64,000 bases of DNA, taken from Vesta saturnalis. Its lineage: Eukaryota; Arthropoda; Insecta; Coleoptera; Lampyridae. Made by a program: the position numbers and the translations under genes. The notes under the pieces are model-generated. The model worked only from the letters and a program-made list of their open reading frames with translations. It was not told the DNA's origin and did no database searches. How positions within the stretch are numbered: the first letter of the stretch is position 1; each line of letters opens with the position of its first letter. The stretch spans positions 1,788,501 to 1,852,500 of the forward strand of contig JARFJB010001911.1 in the NCBI GenBank assembly GCA_036346205.1. Direction: 5' to 3'. Below are positions 57,740 to 64,000 of this stretch, one piece after another.

Positions 57740-59620
57740 ACAAGTCCGATCTAGCGAAACTTAAAATGAGTTAATAAGTCGATTTGGCGATAGTGAAAAA
57801 ATGTCGATTGCATAACCTTTTGTACCTACATATGTATATGTAGATTCGAAGTTAGAAAGGCTTAATTTTAATTGAAACGTTTACTATGTCTAAGTCTTTG
57901 ATGGATGTTTTCTAGACCTTGAAAGTAAATGCTTTACCAACTAAAAGCTTATTCACCACAGCATCTTAATACTTTAACACGTACAGTTAAAATTAGGTTA
58001 AGATTCAACCTACGCATCCTATTTTCAATGTACAATAACAATTACAGTTTTTAATTAGTAAGCATAACAGTTTTTCACAACTTTGGACTGATATTATAAT
58101 ATAATTTGTTTTTTTCTGTTCAGATGTGCCATTTTCATGGCGGTTTAGTAATATTTAATTCATAATTTCTAGCAAATCTTTAGTAAAATAAAATTTAGTT
58201 TCTATTTGAATTTTAAAAAAGAGCAGTTATAATTATGAGTTCAAATCGTTAAAATCTAAATTAACAGAGATATTGTGTGATACCTATGAGTAAGTATAAT
58301 GGAATACATAATGGGGTATCAACATAGAAAAACAAATTCACTGTCTGGAGACCCAAATGATAGAAGGTAATTCGCCAAAGCTGGCCCTCTATACTTTTTG
58401 TCATCGTGTTGATAGTCAGTACATGTGCTGTAACCGTTTTATCGGTTTACAGTCGGATAACTATAGCACACTCGTGGAAATGTTTGCTGCTATCTATACA
58501 ATGGCGTAGTCGTAGTACTGGTGTTTATCATGTGGACATCCCCTCGCTACATTACATAAAGCTTACAAGAATGGTGAATGTGTGATTTACGAGTATGAGA
58601 GAGAAAATTAGATTTGTATAGATTGTATGTAATAAGCATAAACTGATTAAATTATTGATCAAATCAATTTTACGTAATACGGTTTTATTTCTTATTTCCA
58701 GAAATTTACCCTCCTGTGATTATTTGCACGTGTGCGCTTTATGGCAACCTCTGTTCTTTTACAATCGTTGTGCTCTGTAGGTGGACATGCTCCTGAATCT
58801 CGTCGACATCTCCACTCGGAATTGTGTCTAAACTAAATGCCACGGTCATACCATTACTAGACCATAAATTGTCTATAAACATTTTTAGTGAATTACATTT
58901 TCTACATTTCAATTATACAAAACTATTTTTGCTCATAAATTAAGCTGTCCGTATAGGTATAGATGAGCTTGGCTTTATTTCCAAATTTTGATAAAAGATA
59001 ATTGTGATGAAAGTTGTTTAGAAAAACTTCCAACCTGTTCATTTCGGTACTTACAATATCTTTATCGAATATAGTACTATGGAAATTTAGTTTCGAAATA
59101 TATACACAGCATCATAACGATCCTCCCACTTAGTCACCAAACGGGTGTCTTTATATTTACGCACGTTTTCCATTAGTTAACCGAGATCGCTAAATATATA
59201 TTGTTTTCAAATGCGAGTAAACTGATAGCATATTATTTTTCATCTAAAGTCTGTATCGTATGATTAAGACACAATTATTTTTTACCCTTTATTATCGATA
59301 AACAGCGTAAACTATATAAAAGTTTGCGATTTTCTAAAAAACATGAGTACTACGTGAATTACTGTTATAATTAGCATTTAGTACACGTTTCTAACCATCA
59401 CCTTGTGAAATCGATGATGGGCGATCAACTGCTACACATTACAATATTTATTTACAGTAAGGGTGGGCTACTTCAGCCGAAGAGTTTGTCTGTTTAGTTG
59501 TCTCTCCACTTCAAGCACTTCTAGGTCCTGTTTTAATTTCTTTATCTTGAATATTAAATTGTTGATCCATTCACGTCTTTGACACCTGTCGTTTTTGTCA
59601 TTTCACTATATATTTCTGAG
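57740..59620. other. A/T-rich intergenic stretch
   Basis: No recognisable gene or element on either strand. Confidence 0.4.
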
Positions 59621-59624
59621 AACC

Positions 59625-60235
<611 letters not shown>

Positions 60236-60649
60236 CGACACTGCATGGCACCGCTAAAAAGGGCGTGCGTTGACATTGACACATTTTCTCTATACGTCGA
60301 TCAATAACTACAAAGCTTATTTTCATCATTACACAGGAATAATAACATAGCATATCGTAACAATTATGATAACACTGTTTTTTCTCAATGAATATTAAAG
60401 TGGTTATTTTTCCTCCATGCTCTAAAGAACGCATTGAAACATCTTTACTCTTTAATGTCTCATTAAATCGATACATGCGTTGATCCTTAAAATGTGTGGT
60501 AACGCTCAGGGAATATTTAAGTCCCTTCAGGTCCACAACTACCCTCTCACCGTACTTTGTTGGTATCACTTCCAATCAGTGTGTATTCTTTCCCGACTTC
60601 GAAATCCTTAACATGTTTAAAGGGTTCAAAACATATTGATAAATACAGA

Positions 60650-61300
60650 GTGGTTAAATTCATATCAGTAATTATAACATTAAAAACCTGTACCAATAAG
60701 TAATTACAATAAAAGATAAATTATAAACGATTACTTACCGATGTTAATAACGCTAAAATAATCTCTTGGAAGGCTGATACGAGAGTGCATAATAGCTATC
60801 CGTTTCGTATATCTTGCGACAAAATTGACTTTTTTATTTAACTTTTTTTGGTTTGTTTATTAATATTTAGCAAGCTAATTAGTTATATAATGGAAAGTAC
60901 ATAAGTGTTTTTCTTAATAATTAATTTAAAAAGCCCAAAATGTGTTTATATAAAAGCTATGGATATATAAGACGAATGTACAGTAGGTGCTGATTGATCT
61001 GTGTTTTGCATATTTCTAATCTACAAGGGAACCTTTTGACCGAAGCTGGTTTCAACTCAGAAGCTAGAATTCGCACTGCCTTCAAATCTGTATGTTAAAT
61101 TAAATGTTATTTTCGGGAATAAATAAAAAGATAAATATGGTTTAAGAGTAATTAATACTTATTACCATAAGCTGTATTTAGCTGCAAAGCGTTACATGCG
61201 CCTGTTGTGTTGTCTTTTTATTTCAAATTTAATAGTGATTTATGCAACGAGTGCAAAAAGTTAGTGTTTATTGCACACGACGTGAAACTGTCCAACAAGG
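60650..61300. other. intergenic stretch
   Basis: Nothing recognised. Confidence 0.4.
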
Positions 61301-61302
61301 CC

Positions 61303-64000
61303 AGTAGTACGGGGGCACCTCACCTTTCACTTTTTTGACGTCACAAGGCCCTCTCACTGGAGCACCTTCCCCACTACTTTTTATTCGCCTACGTCGAGGA
61401 CCGTATTTTTCACCCCTATGGTTTCTTTTCGGTGGCCTTTTTCAACCCTTGATGGTCATCTTCAACCTTAATTAAGGTCCTTTTGGTTAGGGCTGTATTT
61501 AGGTATTGAGCTTGGGCTTGAGGTTTGGTCTTGGCCTTGAGGTCTGGTTCGGTCCTGGCTTTGGTTAGGGCTATTTTTGATGGTCACCTTCAACCCTAAC
61601 TAAGGCCCTTTTGGTTGCATTAAGAGCGGTTCAGCCCCTGGAGTTTAGGCAGTTGCGTGTGCATACATTGCTGGATATTGCATAGTTATCCTAATAAGAT
61701 ATTATTATTATTAAAATTATCGGTCCTATTGTTTCAAATGGTCACGAAAAGCGAAAACGCAGAGCTGTAGAATGAATCAAGACAGGGAATTGGGGTCTAT
61801 AAATAAAATAATTCTTTCTGTTTATCTGTTTTATTATTTAGTCCTTATACCCAAATGGCAGAGTACCAAAGTTTTCTATTCTACGTCGTTTAGAGTAACT
61901 TATTCTATATTGTTTGGATTCAGGTCTACTTAATACATTGTAGCATCTGTGTCTAACTATTTTTCTATCATTATATACAAAAATGGAGTCTTTACTATTA
62001 CTAAGCACGATATCCTTCATCGAATTAAGGTTTATAACACGAGAGTTTTCATAGTTTAAGGTAATACCCTTCACTTTACACACTGATTTAATTGTCTGTT
62101 CACTGGTCGAAATCACATTATAACTGTAGTTTTTCCTGGACTAACAAATTCAGTAATATAATTTCCTTCACCGTACGCCTCCAGCTCGTCGGTCATCTGG
62201 CCAAGGAAATCTCCGCAAGCTGGATTCCAGTCGTCGGGTTTAGCGACAAATATGACACTGTCTGTATCATAGTACAGAACACGACGGTCTAGTTTCTCCA
62301 GGTAACTATATAATTCTAAACGCGCATGAGTTGTCGTGCAAGCGACTATGGATACATTAATAGTTTTTTTGAATCACCATCACCCTCAGGTCTATCCCAA
62401 TTTACAACTACCACCTGAACCAATGGATCGGTAAACAATTTGAAAAAGTCCTTTGGCTCAGACACAATAATGCACCGGGTTAAATTTTCGCGTTGACCAA
62501 ACTTACCCCAAAAAGAATTTAACATCAGCTTGGCCAAGTACCTTAATCCGGTATTTTTCTTAATATTATTAGCGTCTAGCTCAATTCCCTCTTTCTCGTA
62601 ATATTCAGTTACGTAACTCAATTTCGAGGCTACCGACGTGCAATGGCTAGGCCACCCTGAACATTCCTGCTTGAGTTTCAGGAAATTATCAATGTAACCG
62701 CTAAACAGCCCGCCCTGTCTCGTCGCTTTGTCATATGTGGTTACCTCATACTCCCAAACTTCAAAAACATTTAAAACTTTATAGTTTTTAGAGATAGCCT
62801 TACGCAGCTCGTCAGCTACAAACGTTCCAACGAAACGGCGCTCGGTTTCATTATGCTCACACTCCCCTTCATTTAACACAGCACCGCAAGTCCTACATAA
62901 CAAAAACATCAACTTTCCGTGCATTTTAAGGGTAAAACAGGGTGGTAGAGATTAGAGGCGGTAGTACTCGACATTTAACTAAACCCTCCACCGTGTTCAA
63001 TGAAATGTTCTTACAATCTAAACCTACATGAATTTTCGGATGACCTACAGGATACTTACAATATTTATTTACATAAAGGTATAATGAGCACACGTCATAA
63101 TACATGATTTTCTCGTTAACGCCGTCACATTCATGATACAGTTTGCTAGCATTCGTGCGACCACCGTAAAACGCGTCTCGCGTGTTTAAAGGTTTGTCAT
63201 CTTGAGTACCTAAATTCTTAATAACGCTCTCAATTCGTCGTTAGCAAACAATAGTCTTTTAAAATCACATTCACGCATCTCAACTAGATTATACCCGCGC
63301 TCGCGTAGAAACTGGGACCGCGCCACCGTGTTTTCATTCCGGGCAACCATGGATGTATTTACACTTAGCTTAGGGTCAATGTTGGCTTGATTGGAAACAT
63401 TCCTCGCAACCATGACAATAGCACCCTGAAATTCGTAAACCGTGTTTGATTTAGCACAATACCTGTCGACCTTAACACCTTCAGGTGTTCTAGATTCGCG
63501 AGCTTTCCTGCGTGCTGTATTCTCACTTGTTGCAAATGTTCCATCCAGCGTACCCATTTAATTGCGACCTTTGATTGGTTGTCGGCACGTCTATACCAGC
63601 TTTAGGAATGAGCCCGATTGTGTTCTCTTTGAGGAAACGTCTAAGAAACATTTTATTGCAAGCGCTAGCAATAGTGGTAGCCTCCTCAAACGGTCGACCT
63701 TATTTTGGGTCGTGAAGGTGGACCAGAAACTAATACAGCCTTTAACAAGAATCTTAACGTTCATCAGGCAATATTTCTCAATCGCCTCACTCATCTTAAA
63801 AACATGATTACTTTGAGTCGCATGCCAGTCTAAAAGTTTTTGCCGATCATTCACCGACTCTGATCTGCACAGTAATATTCAAGCGCTGGCAGATTCTCGG
63901 ATGTGTTGAAGGGATACGGGAAATAACCTTTGGACTCGGGGAAATTGAAAGTTTTCGGAAATGCCGAGAGCGGTGACGTAATGAAATTAAGGGAGTCAAT
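61303..64000 (-). mobile_element. Polinton/Maverick-like element, second copy, runs off the window
   Basis: Starts AGTAGTACGGGGGCACC at 61303, parallel to 19129. The terminal part (61303-61835) is shorter than in the first copy and contains a ~150-bp tandem pair around CAACCCTTGATGGTCATC (61447) and TGATGGTCACCTTCAACCCT (61578). The polymerase follows directly. The other end and other genes would lie beyond 64000. Confidence 0.7.
61838..63990 (-). pseudogene. protein-primed-type family B DNA polymerase, mildly broken
   Basis: Minus strand from the window edge: 'RQKLLDWHATQSNHVFKMSE' and 'AIEKYCLMNVKILVKGC' (63845-63735, exonuclease III zone; the YxxxD Asp is Asn), 'TPEGVKVDRYC' and 'YEFQG' (63490-63415), 'ARNENTVARSQFLRERGYNL' (63345-63290), 'EKIMYYDVCSLYLYVNKYC' (63115-63060, motif A, with Pro to Leu), 'LRYLAKLMLNSFWGKFGQRE' (62550-62490, motif B intact), 'RVLYYDTDSVIFVAKPDDWN' (62290-62230, motif C with YDTDS intact) and C-terminal 'RRIENFGTLPFGYKD' (61882-61838). 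At least three frameshifts. This copy is the better guide to the ancestral enzyme. Confidence 0.83.

Overview
This window is A/T-rich, eukaryotic and almost certainly from an arthropod genome, most likely an insect. The evidence is the element families present: arthropod-type long-TIR Tc1/mariner elements, hAT-Buster, Crypton-like tyrosine recombinase, BEL/Pao, jockey/CR1-like LINEs, a Penelope-like element, Polinton-type DNA polymerase and KRBA2-like integrase. I find no intact host gene, operon, CRISPR array or convincing functional tRNA/rRNA gene. The locus is heterochromatin-like: a graveyard of nested, mostly broken mobile elements separated by microsatellites and satellites. Order and species are not decided; a beetle or hemipteran would be plausible.

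Layout. 0-9 kb: decayed mariner (minus), a Cys-rich protein fragment, a 39-bp-TIR MITE, a long-TIR Tc1/mariner-type element with a dead transposase, then a second element (5.9-8.4 kb) split by a hAT-Buster insertion. 9.8-15.3 kb: two large GT arrays joined by a duplicated spacer, a cluster of palindromes with paired hammerhead-like motifs, and diverged tandem repeats. 15.35-18.05 kb: a 2.7-kb satellite of an 8-bp unit. 19.1-25.2 kb: a shrunken, fold-back Polinton-like element with a broken type-B DNA polymerase, itself invaded by a 1.2-kb solo LTR. 25.2-30.2 kb: a hAT end, two LINE fragments and a Tc1/mariner-type transposase relic. 30.3-36.9 kb: two complete long-TIR elements bordered by (TA)n tracts, one invaded by a tRNA-like SINE, then another DDE transposase relic. 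38-39 kb: KRBA2-like integrase. 39.6-45.4 kb: tRNA-like repeat, Penelope-like RT and a LINE cut by a second solo LTR of the family seen in the Polinton. 47-52 kb: jockey-like LINE, CR1-like LINE, a MITE and BEL/Pao. 52.2-54.1 kb: two Crypton-type recombinase copies head to head inside a 20-bp perfect inverted repeat. 54.5-57.7 kb: a complete 3.2-kb DNA transposon (TIRs, 6-bp target duplication, one broken ~0.7-kDa-scale-independent, roughly 650-residue gene) of a family I cannot assign. 57.7-61.3 kb: sparse, with a (CT)n tract and a small possible OB-fold ORF. 61.3-64 kb: a second, better preserved Polinton-like end with its polymerase running off the window.

How parts relate. Nesting gives a relative history: the Polinton-like element and a LINE were both in place before the LTR family hit them; the two Tc1/mariner-type elements at 5.9 and 33.5 kb predate the hAT and the tRNA-like SINE inside them. 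Four of the five DDE relics in which the second catalytic acidic position can be read carry a substitution there. The most interesting candidates for undescribed biology are the 54.5-57.7 kb transposon, the head-to-head recombinase pair, the fold-back Polinton and the 8-bp satellite.
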